Assembly (NCBI GenBank): GCA_902478055.1
Contig: CABSJL010000025.1
Location: 1 to 16,871, forward strand
DNA length: 16,871 nucleotides
From: an uncultured Veillonella sp.
GTDB taxonomy: Bacteria > Bacillota > Negativicutes > Veillonellales > Veillonellaceae
Direction: 5' to 3'
In this document: positions 6,367-13,965 of the stretch, piece after piece
Layout: every line of letters starts with the position of its first letter
Position numbering within the stretch: the first letter of the stretch is position 1
Notes under the pieces: model-generated
What the model was told of the DNA's origin: nothing
The model's input: only the letters and a program-made list of their open reading frames with translations
The model's database searches: none
Translations under genes and position numbers: made by a program

Positions 6367-8982
6367 ATGAAGGGTAATGAACTGCGTCAAGCATACTTGC
6401 AGTTTTTTGAAAGCAAAGGACATTTAAAATTAGATAGTTTTTCTCTTATACCAGAAAACGATCCATCTCTATTATTGATTGGGGCAGGTATGGCGCCATT
6501 GAAGCCTTTCTTTACAGGTAAATTGGTACCTCCTTGTCATCGTATTACAACAAGCCAAAAATGTATGCGTACAGGTGACCTTGAAAACGTAGGTCGCACA
6601 GCTCGTCACCATACATTCTTTGAAATGCTTGGTAACTTCTCCTTCGGTGATTACTTCAAAAAAGAAGCGATTCACTGGGCATGGGAGTTCTTAACTGAAG
6701 TTATTAAACTCGATAAAAATAGATTATATGTAACTGTATATCCAGATGACCAAGAAGCTTATGATACTTGGCATAATGATTGTGGTGTAGAAGAAAGCCA
6801 CATTACACGTCTTGAAGATAACTTCTGGGAAATTGGTGAAGGTCCATGCGGTCCTGACAGTGAAATCTTTTTCGACCAAGGTCCTGAACATGGTTGTGAT
6901 GATCCTAACTGTGCACCAGGTTGTGATTGCGATCGCTATCTTGAAATCTGGAACTTAGTATTTACACAATTTAATAAAATGCCAGATGGTTCCTACGAAC
7001 CATTACAACATAAAAACATCGATACTGGCGCTGGTCTTGAACGATTGGCTTCCGTATTACAAGGTTGTAAAACAAACTTTGAAACAGATTTAATTTTCCC
7101 AATCATCGAAGCGACTGCAAAACGCGCTGGTGTTAAGTATAACGAAGATCCAAATACCGATGTTTCTTTGAAGGTTATTGCTGACCACGCTCGTGCTGTT
7201 ACTGCATTGATCTCCGATGGCGTATTGCCATCCAACGAAGGTCGTGGTTACGTATTACGTCGTATTTTACGTCGTGCTGTACGTCATGGCCGTTTACTTG
7301 GTATTGAGGGTATCTTCTTAACACCACTTATTGATGTAGTCGTAGACATTCTTGGCCCTGGTATTAAATCCATCGCAGAAAAACAAGACTTCGTTAAACG
7401 TGTTGTACAAAATGAAGAAGAACGCTTCAACCAAACATTGGAACAAGGTCTTGAGTTATTAAACTCCTTGATTGATACACTTGCAGCTGAAAAAGCTACT
7501 GTAGTTCCTGGCACAGAAGTATTTAAACTATATGATACATATGGATTCCCTTGGGAATTAACAGAAGAAATTGCTTCTGAACGCGGCTTTACAATCGACC
7601 ATGAAGGTTTTGAAGCAGCTATGAAGGAACAACGTGAACGCGCTCGTGAAGCTCGTGTAAAAGAAGATGCGAAGGTAGCAACACCAGACATTACATTCTT
7701 GAAAGATGAAGAACTTGTTGAAGATGAAGCAGAAACTGCATCCTCCGTATTAATGCTTGGTAAAGGTTCTGAACGCTTGCAAACAGCAGCTGATGGCGAT
7801 GAAATTACTGTTATCGTACGCACTACTCCATTCCATGCTGAAGGGGGCGGTCAATTAGGTGATACAGGCTTTATCGTTGGCCCAATGGGTAAGGTAGAGG
7901 TTCATAATACAAAACGTTTACCTGAAGGCACTGTATATCATATTGGTACTGTTGTAGAAGGTTCTATCTCTGAAGGTGATGATGTAACACTTGAAGTGGA
8001 TACAAATCGTCGCGCAGCAATGGCCCGCAACCATACAGCAACACACTTGCTACATGCAGCATTGAAAAAGGTTCTTGGCGAGCATGTTAACCAAGCTGGT
8101 TCTCTAGTAACTCCTGATTACTTGCGCTTTGACTTCACTCATTTCTCCCCTGTAACACAAGAGGAACTTGATCAAATCGAAGCTCTTGTAAATGAAGAGA
8201 TTTTAAAAGCTACAGACCTAGCTATTGCTGAAATGTCCATGGACGAAGCAAAAGCAAAAGGTGCGATGGCGCTCTTTGGCGATAAATATGGCGACGTAGT
8301 TCGCGTTGTAGAGGTTCCTGGCTTCTCCGTTGAATTATGTGGTGGTTCTCATGTAGGCAACACAGCTTTCATTAGTTCTTTCCGTTTAACATCTGAAGCA
8401 GGTATCGGTTCTGGTGTACGTCGTATTGAAGCGATTACAGGTCGTGCAGCTCTTGATGCAGCAAAACATGATCGTTTGACTATCGAACGTATGGCAGGTG
8501 AACTTAAAACTAAAGCTCCTCAAGTAGAAGAACGTTTACATCAAGTATTGGCAGAAGCAAAAGAAACTGCAAAAGAATTAGAACAAATTCGTAAAGAGGT
8601 TTCTGCAGCTGGTGCCGCTGATATCATTGCTGGCAAGGTTATGATTGGCGATGTAGCATTTGTAGCGGCTTCTGTAAAAGCTTCTTCTATTGATGAATTA
8701 CGTGATCTAGCTGATATGGGCCTTGATAAATTAAATGGCTCTGGCGTAGTACTTGTAGGCGCTGCTATGGGTGATGACAAAGTTAACTTTGTATGTAAAG
8801 TCTCTAAAGATGTAGTGGCTAAAGGTGCTAAAGCCGGTAATATCGTAAAAGCCGCAGCTCAAGTTGCTGGTGGTAATGGCGGTGGCCGTCCAGATATGGC
8901 TCAAGCAGGCGGTAAAGAACCAGCTAAATTGATGGATGCATTAAAAGCTGGTGGTGAAGCGTTAACATCTATGTTACAATAG
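6367..8982 (+). CDS. alaS: Alanine--tRNA ligase
   Basis: A class II synthetase that charges tRNA-Ala and hydrolyses mischarged Ser/Gly-tRNA-Ala. Its 871 residues compare with 876 in E. coli. The catalytic domain includes RTGDLENVGRTARHHTFFEM (about 68-87) and the GNFSFGDYFK motif. The editing-domain metal site is complete: His556 and His560 in HTATH, and Cys658 and His662 in CGGSH, each eight residues below the E. coli numbers. A cysteine-rich loop (DPNCAPGCDCD) lies near residues 178-188. The glycine-rich GGNGGGRPDMAQAGG of the C-terminal DHHA1/C-Ala domain closes the protein. AGGAGG lies upstream of the ATG. It is the first gene of the conserved alaS–ireB–ruvX cluster, with 154 bases to the next start. 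Confidence 0.98.
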   Translation: MKGNELRQAYLQFFESKGHLKLDSFSLIPENDPSLLLIGAGMAPLKPFFTGKLVPPCHRITTSQKCMRTGDLENVGRTARHHTFFEMLGNFSFGDYFKKEAIHWAWEFLTEVIKLDKNRLYVTVYPDDQEAYDTWHNDCGVEESHITRLEDNFWEIGEGPCGPDSEIFFDQGPEHGCDDPNCAPGCDCDRYLEIWNLVFTQFNKMPDGSYEPLQHKNIDTGAGLERLASVLQGCKTNFETDLIFPIIEATAKRAGVKYNEDPNTDVSLKVIADHARAVTALISDGVLPSNEGRGYVLRRILRRAVRHGRLLGIEGIFLTPLIDVVVDILGPGIKSIAEKQDFVKRVVQNEEERFNQTLEQGLELLNSLIDTLAAEKATVVPGTEVFKLYDTYGFPWELTEEIASERGFTIDHEGFEAAMKEQRERAREARVKEDAKVATPDITFLKDEELVEDEAETASSVLMLGKGSERLQTAADGDEITVIVRTTPFHAEGGGQLGDTGFIVGPMGKVEVHNTKRLPEGTVYHIGTVVEGSISEGDDVTLEVDTNRRAAMARNHTATHLLHAALKKVLGEHVNQAGSLVTPDYLRFDFTHFSPVTQEELDQIEALVNEEILKATDLAIAEMSMDEAKAKGAMALFGDKYGDVVRVVEVPGFSVELCGGSHVGNTAFISSFRLTSEAGIGSGVRRIEAITGRAALDAAKHDRLTIERMAGELKTKAPQVEERLHQVLAEAKETAKELEQIRKEVSAAGAADIIAGKVMIGDVAFVAASVKASSIDELRDLADMGLDKLNGSGVVLVGAAMGDDKVNFVCKVSKDVVAKGAKAGNIVKAAAQVAGGNGGGRPDMAQAGGKEPAKLMDALKAGGEALTSMLQ

Positions 8983-9070
8983 GCATATAATTTTATAATT
9001 ATACTTGTATCTGTTATAGAAATTTTTTATAATGCATAAAAAGTTACTGACTTTGTAGCTTTAATTCAAG

Positions 9071-9112
9071 TATAATAGGAGGCGAGGTTTCACTTTTACA
9101 GTGGAACCTGCC
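9071..9112 (+). promoter_or_regulatory. ireB promoter -10 box with hairpin at the expected mRNA 5' end
   Basis: A perfect TATAAT at 9071-9076 predicts a transcript start near 9083. The bases from 9081 onward form a hairpin: GGC (9081-9083) pairs with GCC (9110-9112) and, past a bulged G, AGGTTTCAC (9085-9093) pairs with GTGGAACCT (9101-9109) with one G-T wobble, around a 7-base loop. No strong -35 box is seen. The hairpin ends 24 bases before the ireB ATG. It may stabilise the 5' end or affect translation. Confidence 0.5.
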
Positions 9113-9136
9113 AATGTAATAAAAAGGAGGGATACG

Positions 9137-9397
9137 ATGAAAGTTTCTGATGAAACTATGTTATTCCGTAAAGTAGACGATGAACCGATGACTGCTGAAG
9201 AGGTTCTCACTCGTGTTTATCAATCTATTCAAGAAAAAGGTTACAATCCAATTAATCAAATCTTAGGCTATCTAATTTCTGGGGATCCAGCGTATATTAC
9301 AAGCTATAATAATGCGCGTTCTGATATCCGCCGTTTAGAACGGGATGACTTGATTGAGGAATTGTTGAAAGAATACGCAAAGGCAAAACAACTATAA
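9137..9397 (+). CDS. ireB: IreB family regulatory phosphoprotein (UPF0297)
   Basis: An 86-residue small cytoplasmic protein of the IreB/YrzL family. In Enterococcus faecalis IreB is a substrate of the PASTA-domain Ser/Thr kinase IreK and negatively affects cephalosporin resistance. The family signature is clear: an N-terminal DETMLF segment, then VYQSIQEKGYNPINQILGYLISGDPAYITSY-type sequence (about 28-58), then a basic and acidic C-terminal helix. The N-terminus MKVSDET has Ser4 and Thr7 at the positions of the E. faecalis phospho-threonines Thr4 and Thr7. The ATG at 9137 is chosen over an upstream GTG at 9101 because AAGGAGGG lies directly upstream and the family begins here. Its TAA overlaps the ruvX ATG as TAATG. 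Whether a partner kinase exists cannot be seen here. Confidence 0.95.
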   Translation: MKVSDETMLFRKVDDEPMTAEEVLTRVYQSIQEKGYNPINQILGYLISGDPAYITSYNNARSDIRRLERDDLIEELLKEYAKAKQL

Positions 9398-9816
9398 TGA
9401 GAATTATGTCATTAGATGTGGGCAGCCGTACTATCGGCATTGCCTGTAGTGATGCACTGCTCATGACAGCACAAGGTATTGAAACCATTCGTAGAACATC
9501 TCTTGAAAAAGACTTTAACCGCTTACAAGAACTCATTGCTGAATATGAAGTACATGAATTAGTAGTAGGTATGCCGAAAAATATGAATGGTACAAAAGGT
9601 GAACGGGCTGAAAAGACCGAAGAATTCGTTGAAAAGATGAAGGAAGTCATCGATTTACCTGTTACATATTGGGATGAGCGGTTATCTACTGTTATGGCTG
9701 AACGCCAACTCATTGCAGCTGACGTGAGTCGTAAAAAACGTAAGTCCGTTATTGATAAAATGGCAGCGGTTGTAATTTTGCAAGGATATTTAGATCGCTT
9801 GCAGTTTAATAAATAA
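9397..9816 (+). CDS. ruvX: RuvX/YqgF family nuclease (putative pre-16S rRNA nuclease)
   Basis: A 139-residue member of the YqgF RNase H-like family, proposed to process the 5' end of pre-16S rRNA; Holliday-junction-resolvase-like activity has also been reported for some members. The motifs are complete: LDVGSRTIGIACSD at residues 6-19 with the first catalytic Asp7, VVGMPKNMNGT around residues 56-66, the YWDERLST motif around 91-98, and the C-terminal IDKMAAVVILQGYLD, whose Asp provides another active-site acid. The start codon shares its A with the last base of the ireB stop (TAATG), implying translational coupling. A DUF1292 gene follows after 25 bases. Confidence 0.95.
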   Translation: MRIMSLDVGSRTIGIACSDALLMTAQGIETIRRTSLEKDFNRLQELIAEYEVHELVVGMPKNMNGTKGERAEKTEEFVEKMKEVIDLPVTYWDERLSTVMAERQLIAADVSRKKRKSVIDKMAAVVILQGYLDRLQFNK

Positions 9817-9841
9817 GTATTTTTCTTAAGGAGGGTTTCCG

Positions 9842-10138
9842 ATGGTTGACCAAAATTTTGAAGGCGAAGTATATTACTTGGAATTCGAAGATGAAAACGG
9901 TAACAAACAGTATTTCACAGAGGATATTATCTTGAGCCATGAAGGCCAAGAATATGCTGTTCTTGTACATGTACAAGATGAAGAGGCTGACCATGAAGGT
10001 CAAGATGACACATACATGATCTTGGCTCGCATCGAAAAAAATGAAGAAGGCGTAGAAGAATACGTACCTTTAGATGAAGATGACGATAACTTTGAAACTC
10101 TAGTAAAATTGTATGAAGAAATGGAAGATGGCGAGTAG
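9842..10138 (+). CDS. DUF1292 domain protein (UPF0473, YrzB-like)
   Basis: A very acidic 98-residue cytoplasmic protein of unknown function. The DUF1292 pattern is seen in an N-terminal strand-rich half (EVYYLEFEDENGNKQYF), a central EYAVLVHV strand, then ARIEKNEEGVEEYVPLDEDD and a C-terminal helix. The family is regularly encoded between ruvX and mltG in Firmicutes, which is the arrangement here. A strong AAGGAGGG ribosome site precedes the ATG. A terminator follows 17 bases after the stop, so it closes the alaS–ireB–ruvX–DUF1292 unit. Confidence 0.93.
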   Translation: MVDQNFEGEVYYLEFEDENGNKQYFTEDIILSHEGQEYAVLVHVQDEEADHEGQDDTYMILARIEKNEEGVEEYVPLDEDDDNFETLVKLYEEMEDGE

Positions 10139-10155
10139 TCACTTCCTCGTAAATC

Positions 10156-10190
10156 TAGCGTGTTGTCTTAGGACAATGCGCTATTTTTAT
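10156..10190 (+). terminator. Rho-independent terminator after the DUF1292 gene
   Basis: TAGCGTGTTGTC (10156-10167) pairs with GACAATGCGCTA (10172-10183) around a TTAG loop, with a tandem G-T wobble in the middle of a 12-position stem. TTTTTATTT follows. Confidence 0.88.
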
Positions 10191-10345
10191 TTGTTATACA
10201 TAAACGCTTTATAATAGAAGATGAATTATATCTATATATTTTCCCTTCATACTAGTAGCATAAGAGATGGCTATAATTGATATATAACATAATTGGGGAC
10301 GATAATAAGATAATGTCCTTAAATGTAGGGGAAATATAGACTTTA

Positions 10346-10354
10346 TGGTATAAT
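10346..10354 (+). promoter_or_regulatory. Extended -10 promoter element upstream of mltG
   Basis: TGGTATAAT at 10346-10354 is a consensus extended -10 (TGnTATAAT), 43 bases before the mltG start and downstream of the terminator. No -35 match is needed for this promoter type and none is obvious. Two further TATAAT boxes lie at 10210-10215 and 10272-10277. Confidence 0.6.
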
Positions 10355-10397
10355 AAAGTGATAAATACTGTTATGTTATAGAAAGGAACTCAACATC

Positions 10398-11804
10398 GTG
10401 AGAAAAGCCTTAAGATATATTTTAATCCTTATTATTGTAGGCGTATTAATCATCGCAGGTGGTCTTGGTGCAATTTATTTAGTGCCAAATACCTTTGCAC
10501 AAGATGATGGTAGTCAGGTACTTGTCATTGAAAAGGGGCAGACTGGCACTGAAATTGCTGATATGCTCTATGAACGAGGTCTCATTCGAACTACGCAAGG
10601 TTTTAAGCTTTGGTTATATTTGAGCGGTACTAATGATAAACTTCAAACTGGTCACTACCAAATTCCTAATAAGGTAACTGTGCGCGAACTCATTTCTTTA
10701 TTACAAGAAGGTCATGTAGAATCTATTCGTGTTACAATTCCTGAAGGATACACAGTTGGTGATATTGCTATCGTTCTTGAAAAAAATCAAATTATGAAGG
10801 CAAAGGACTTCTTAGCAGAAGCAAAGACCTTTGTACCATATCCATATATGAAAGGTACAAGACCAGCTACATATCCGGTAGAGGGCTTCTTATTCCCAAG
10901 TACTTATGAAATTCCAGTAGGTGCAACGCCACGTGAAGTGATTCAAATGATGGCTGACGAAATGAATCGTTACCTCACACCGGCTGTGAAGAAACAAATT
11001 CAAGCTCAACACATGAGTATTCATGACTTTGTAACATTGGCATCCATTGTTGAACGTGAATCTTTATTTGATGCAGATCGTCCAACAATTGCAGGGGTAT
11101 TTAAAAAACGGTTAGCCCATGGTATTCCATTGCAATCTGATGCGACAATTTCCTATGTACTTGGTTATGCAAAAGAAGATGTAACTATTGGTGATACGCA
11201 ATTACAAAGCCCGTATAATACATACGTATCTAAAGGCTTGCCACCTGGTCCAATTGCGAATCCTGGTAAAAAAGCATTAGATGCAGTTTTGCATTCTGAA
11301 GATACAGATTATTTATACTTTGTAGCAGATAAAGATGGACATAACCACTTCTCTAAAACATATGAAGAACATTTAGCGGAAGTTCATAAAATCTATGGTA
11401 ATGATACGGCTACATCCTCTAATACAGAGGCCGCAGTACAAGCTGGTCCTAACTATGACGTGGCTGTGGCAACGACAGAGCCTAACTACAATTACAGCTC
11501 TGAAGAAGCGGTGGAAGCAGATTCTCAATATGTTAATGTGGAACCTACGTACAAATATACACCAACAACGGTTCCAGCTGCTGAAATTCCAGCACCAACA
11601 CCAGCTCCACAAGCACCAGCTCAATCTGCACCAGCAACTCAATCATCTAGTTCTAACTCTTATGTGCCAACTACAACACCTGCTCCAGAATCTATGCAAA
11701 ATGTTGTACCAAGTACACAACAAGTACCTCATATTGAAGTAAAGCCAGCTGAATCTGTGGATCGTTCTACGTTGGTAATTCCTAGTGGTAATAGCAATAA
11801 ATAA
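10398..11804 (+). CDS. mltG: Endolytic transglycosylase MltG with C-terminal low-complexity tail
   Basis: A 468-residue inner-membrane lytic transglycosylase that cleaves nascent peptidoglycan glycan strands and is thought to release them from synthesis. Residues 7-30 form the transmembrane anchor. A LysM-like subdomain (about 38-105) precedes the YceG catalytic domain (about 110-334). The catalytic Glu is Glu219 in ASIVERES, matching Glu218 of E. coli MltG. VEGFLFPSTYEI, IPLQSDATISY and SPYNTYVSKGLPPGPIANPG are all present. After residue 335 comes a tail of about 134 residues rich in Pro, Ala, Thr, Ser, Gln and Tyr, with PNYDV, PNYNY and PTYKYT-like units; E. coli MltG (340 residues) has nothing similar. 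The start is GTG, with AAAGGA about 10 bases upstream. It begins a new transcription unit leading into trmR and trhP. Confidence 0.95.
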   Translation: MRKALRYILILIIVGVLIIAGGLGAIYLVPNTFAQDDGSQVLVIEKGQTGTEIADMLYERGLIRTTQGFKLWLYLSGTNDKLQTGHYQIPNKVTVRELISLLQEGHVESIRVTIPEGYTVGDIAIVLEKNQIMKAKDFLAEAKTFVPYPYMKGTRPATYPVEGFLFPSTYEIPVGATPREVIQMMADEMNRYLTPAVKKQIQAQHMSIHDFVTLASIVERESLFDADRPTIAGVFKKRLAHGIPLQSDATISYVLGYAKEDVTIGDTQLQSPYNTYVSKGLPPGPIANPGKKALDAVLHSEDTDYLYFVADKDGHNHFSKTYEEHLAEVHKIYGNDTATSSNTEAAVQAGPNYDVAVATTEPNYNYSSEEAVEADSQYVNVEPTYKYTPTTVPAAEIPAPTPAPQAPAQSAPATQSSSSNSYVPTTTPAPESMQNVVPSTQQVPHIEVKPAESVDRSTLVIPSGNSNK

Positions 11805-11827
11805 TGTAGGAGATTGAATCTACTTTC

Positions 11828-12436
11828 ATGACATTAAATGATATTTTAAATGAACAGCGTATTTACGCGATGATTAATGATGTACCGATTCTACGAGAAT
11901 CTGAGGTTCATCTCTTTGAAGAATTAATAGGTTTGTACCGGCCCACCTCTGTGTTAGAGGTGGGCACCGCCATTGGTTACTCTGCTTTGTTGATGGCTCC
12001 GCTACTCGACGAAGAGGAGGGACATATTACATCTATTGAATTAGATGATGTGCGTTATGAAATGGCGAAATATTATATTAACCAATCTGATTATGCCGAT
12101 ACAATTACATTGCTGAAAGGCGATGCGTCTCAAGTCTTAACGGAACTCACCGGTGAATATGATCTCGTATTTTTAGATGGTCCTAAAGGGCAGTATCTAA
12201 AACAGTTAGAGCTCATTTTGCCACATGTGAAAGAAGGAGGCGTTATCCTAGCGGACAATGTACTCTTTAGAGGCTATGTACGGGGCGATAAGGAGCCGCC
12301 AAAACGGTTTAAAACTATCGTAAAACGGTTAAAAGAATACTTAACATATGTTGAAAATAAAGAATTGTTTAACACTACCATTTATCCTATGGGTGATGGT
12401 ATGAGTGTGAGTGTGTGGAAAGGGCACAACAAATAA
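11828..12436 (+). CDS. trmR: tRNA 5-hydroxyuridine methyltransferase TrmR (YrrM-like O-methyltransferase)
   Basis: A 202-residue class I SAM-dependent O-methyltransferase. Motif I VLEVGTAIGYS lies at residues 42-52, the acidic ribose-binding IELD at 70-73 and GDA at 98-100. The metal-binding residues of this family appear as Asp117 in FLDGPKG and Asp143-Asn144 in LADN. The B. subtilis homologue in the same gene position (YrrM) is TrmR, which methylates 5-hydroxyuridine at tRNA position 34 to 5-methoxyuridine. The function is inferred from position and from the adjacent trhP; other members of this superfamily methylate catechols or caffeoyl-CoA. The ATG follows AGGAG at a rather long 16 bases. 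The stop overlaps the trhP start as TAATG. A perfect inverted repeat lies in the gene at 11941-11965. Confidence 0.82.
   Translation: MTLNDILNEQRIYAMINDVPILRESEVHLFEELIGLYRPTSVLEVGTAIGYSALLMAPLLDEEEGHITSIELDDVRYEMAKYYINQSDYADTITLLKGDASQVLTELTGEYDLVFLDGPKGQYLKQLELILPHVKEGGVILADNVLFRGYVRGDKEPPKRFKTIVKRLKEYLTYVENKELFNTTIYPMGDGMSVSVWKGHNK
11941..11965 (+). repeat. Perfect 10-bp inverted repeat inside trmR
   Basis: GCCCACCTCT (11941-11950) and AGAGGTGGGC (11956-11965) are exact reverse complements around a GTGTT loop. It covers codons 38-46, running into SAM motif I. No T-run follows, so it is not an intrinsic terminator. Confidence 0.8.
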
Positions 12437-13677
12437 TGGCAGAACATTTTATGGAATTGCTTTGTCCAGCCGGTAATATGGACAAGCTTAAAATGGCTAT
12501 TCGCTATGGTGCGGATGCCGTATATTGTGCAGGCAAACGTTTTGGCTTGCGCGCAGGTAACTCTAACTTCTCCGACGAGGAATTGAAGGAAGCCGTAGAG
12601 TTCGTACATGCTCATGGTAAAAAAATCCATGTTACATGTAACATCATTCCTCACAATGAGGACTTTGAGGGTTTAGAGGATTATTTGAAATTCCTTGAAA
12701 GTATCGGTGTTGATGCGATTATCGTTGCCGATATGGGTATCTTCAGCCTTGCTAAACGCGTTGCTCCAGGCCTTGAACTTCACGTAAGTACACAAGCATC
12801 TACTACAAACTGGCATACAGTTCAAATGTGGAAAGAATTGGGCGCTACACGTGTAGTAGCAGCTCGTGAAGTGTCCTTGGCTGACCTTAAAGAAATGAAG
12901 GACAATGTAGATATCGAAATTGAATCCTTCGTACATGGTTCCATGTGTATTTCTTACTCTGGTCGTTGCCTATTATCTAACTACATGACAGGCAACCGCG
13001 ATGCGAACCGTGGTCAATGTTCTCAATCTTGTCGTTGGAAATATTCCCTTGTTGAATCTAATCGTCCTGGTGAATACTACCCAATTGAAGAAGATGAGCA
13101 TGGTACATATATCTTTAACTCTAAAGACTTGTGCTTGATTCACCGTATTCCAGATCTATATGAAGCTGGTATCGACAGTCTTAAAATCGAAGGCCGAATG
13201 AAATCCGTTCACTACTGTGCGACAGTAGCAAAGGTTTATCGTACAGCTATCGATACATACCTTAAAGAAGGTAAAGATTGGTATGTTCGTCCAGAATGGA
13301 TTGCAGAATTAGAAAAGATTTCTCACCGTCCATATACTGATGGCTTTGCAGAAGGCCGTCCTGACGAAACTGCTCAAAACTATGGTAAATCTACAAATAC
13401 GCAAAGCCATGATTTCATCGGTTTAGTTTTGGGTTATAACGAAGAAGAAAAATACGTTGATCTTGAACAACGTAATAACTTTAAGGTAGGCGATAAAGTA
13501 GAATTCTGCCAACCTAAGGGTGAGCTTGTTGAGACTGTAATTGAAAAAATGACAGATGAAGATGGTAACCCAATCGATGTAGCACCACATGCCCAAATGA
13601 AAGTGCGCATTTACATGGATACACCACTTGAACCGTACTCCATGATGCGTCGTGAGTGCAAACCTAAAGCGGAGTAA
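12436..13677 (+). CDS. trhP: Peptidase U32 family tRNA hydroxylation protein TrhP
   Basis: A 413-residue U32-family protein. E. coli TrhP (YegQ) and B. subtilis YrrN/YrrO need prephenate and an iron-sulfur cluster to convert tRNA U34 to 5-hydroxyuridine, so the historical peptidase label is probably wrong here. The opening MELLCPAGNMDKLKMAIRYG and the U32 signature ESFVHGSMCISYSGRCLLSN (residues 163-182) are clear. Cys171, Cys178, Cys195, Cys199 and Cys233 are candidate Fe-S ligands. The length matches YrrO (422 residues); B. subtilis also has the shorter YrrN, but only one copy is present here. The ATG at 12436 is used because it overlaps the trmR stop as TAATG and has GGAAAGGG upstream; starts at 12415 (GTG) or 12451 are possible. 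It is probably co-translated with trmR. Confidence 0.88.
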   Translation: MAEHFMELLCPAGNMDKLKMAIRYGADAVYCAGKRFGLRAGNSNFSDEELKEAVEFVHAHGKKIHVTCNIIPHNEDFEGLEDYLKFLESIGVDAIIVADMGIFSLAKRVAPGLELHVSTQASTTNWHTVQMWKELGATRVVAAREVSLADLKEMKDNVDIEIESFVHGSMCISYSGRCLLSNYMTGNRDANRGQCSQSCRWKYSLVESNRPGEYYPIEEDEHGTYIFNSKDLCLIHRIPDLYEAGIDSLKIEGRMKSVHYCATVAKVYRTAIDTYLKEGKDWYVRPEWIAELEKISHRPYTDGFAEGRPDETAQNYGKSTNTQSHDFIGLVLGYNEEEKYVDLEQRNNFKVGDKVEFCQPKGELVETVIEKMTDEDGNPIDVAPHAQMKVRIYMDTPLEPYSMMRRECKPKAE

Positions 13678-13679
13678 TT

Positions 13680-13955
13680 ATGCGTGGTACACCATTAGAA
13701 CCGAGTAAATCTATCGGTGCATTTCCCGATGTACCAGATTTAGAGACCTCTGGAGAAGAAGCGTATGTGTTCTTTCATCTTGCACCGAAGCATACAAACT
13801 ATATCAATCGCATCATTGAAGGCTATGAATATTTAGGTGTTATGACCTCTGTAGATACGAGTGGGCGGTGCATGTTGCGCTGCACACCATCTACAAAGCC
13901 ATTAGCCATTGAAGTATTAACTAGCTTATCTGATTATGTCACTATAGAGAAATGA
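13680..13955 (+). CDS. DUF4911 family protein
   Basis: A 91-residue cytoplasmic protein, probably of the DUF4911 family, which has no assigned function. The recognisable part is residues 28-91: AYVFFHLAPKHTNYINRIIEGYEYLGVMTSVD, then a short strand GRCMLRCTPSTKPLAIEVLTSL. This suggests a small alpha/beta fold that compares a helix with alternating strands. The first 25 residues are Pro/Ser rich and probably disordered. Only 2 bases separate it from the trhP stop, and GGAG overlaps the end of trhP, so the two are very likely translated together. Small proteins of this type are often found beside U32 genes in Firmicutes, so a helper role in tRNA hydroxylation is conceivable but unproven. Confidence 0.62.
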   Translation: MRGTPLEPSKSIGAFPDVPDLETSGEEAYVFFHLAPKHTNYINRIIEGYEYLGVMTSVDTSGRCMLRCTPSTKPLAIEVLTSLSDYVTIEK

Positions 13956-13965
13956 GAGTATATCT

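Noticed and set aside
7284..7823. 179-codon open frame on the - strand inside alaS
   Set aside because: Ser-rich translation with no domain, fully covered by conserved AlaRS sequence.
9101..9136. GTG start giving IreB twelve extra residues
   Set aside because: The GTG falls inside a hairpin arm, and the family N-terminus and AAGGAGGG both point to the ATG at 9137.
11395..11742. 115-codon + strand frame rich in Gln, His and Leu overlapping the mltG tail
   Set aside because: It is the +1-frame reading of the low-complexity Pro/Ala/Thr tail and has no ribosome site.
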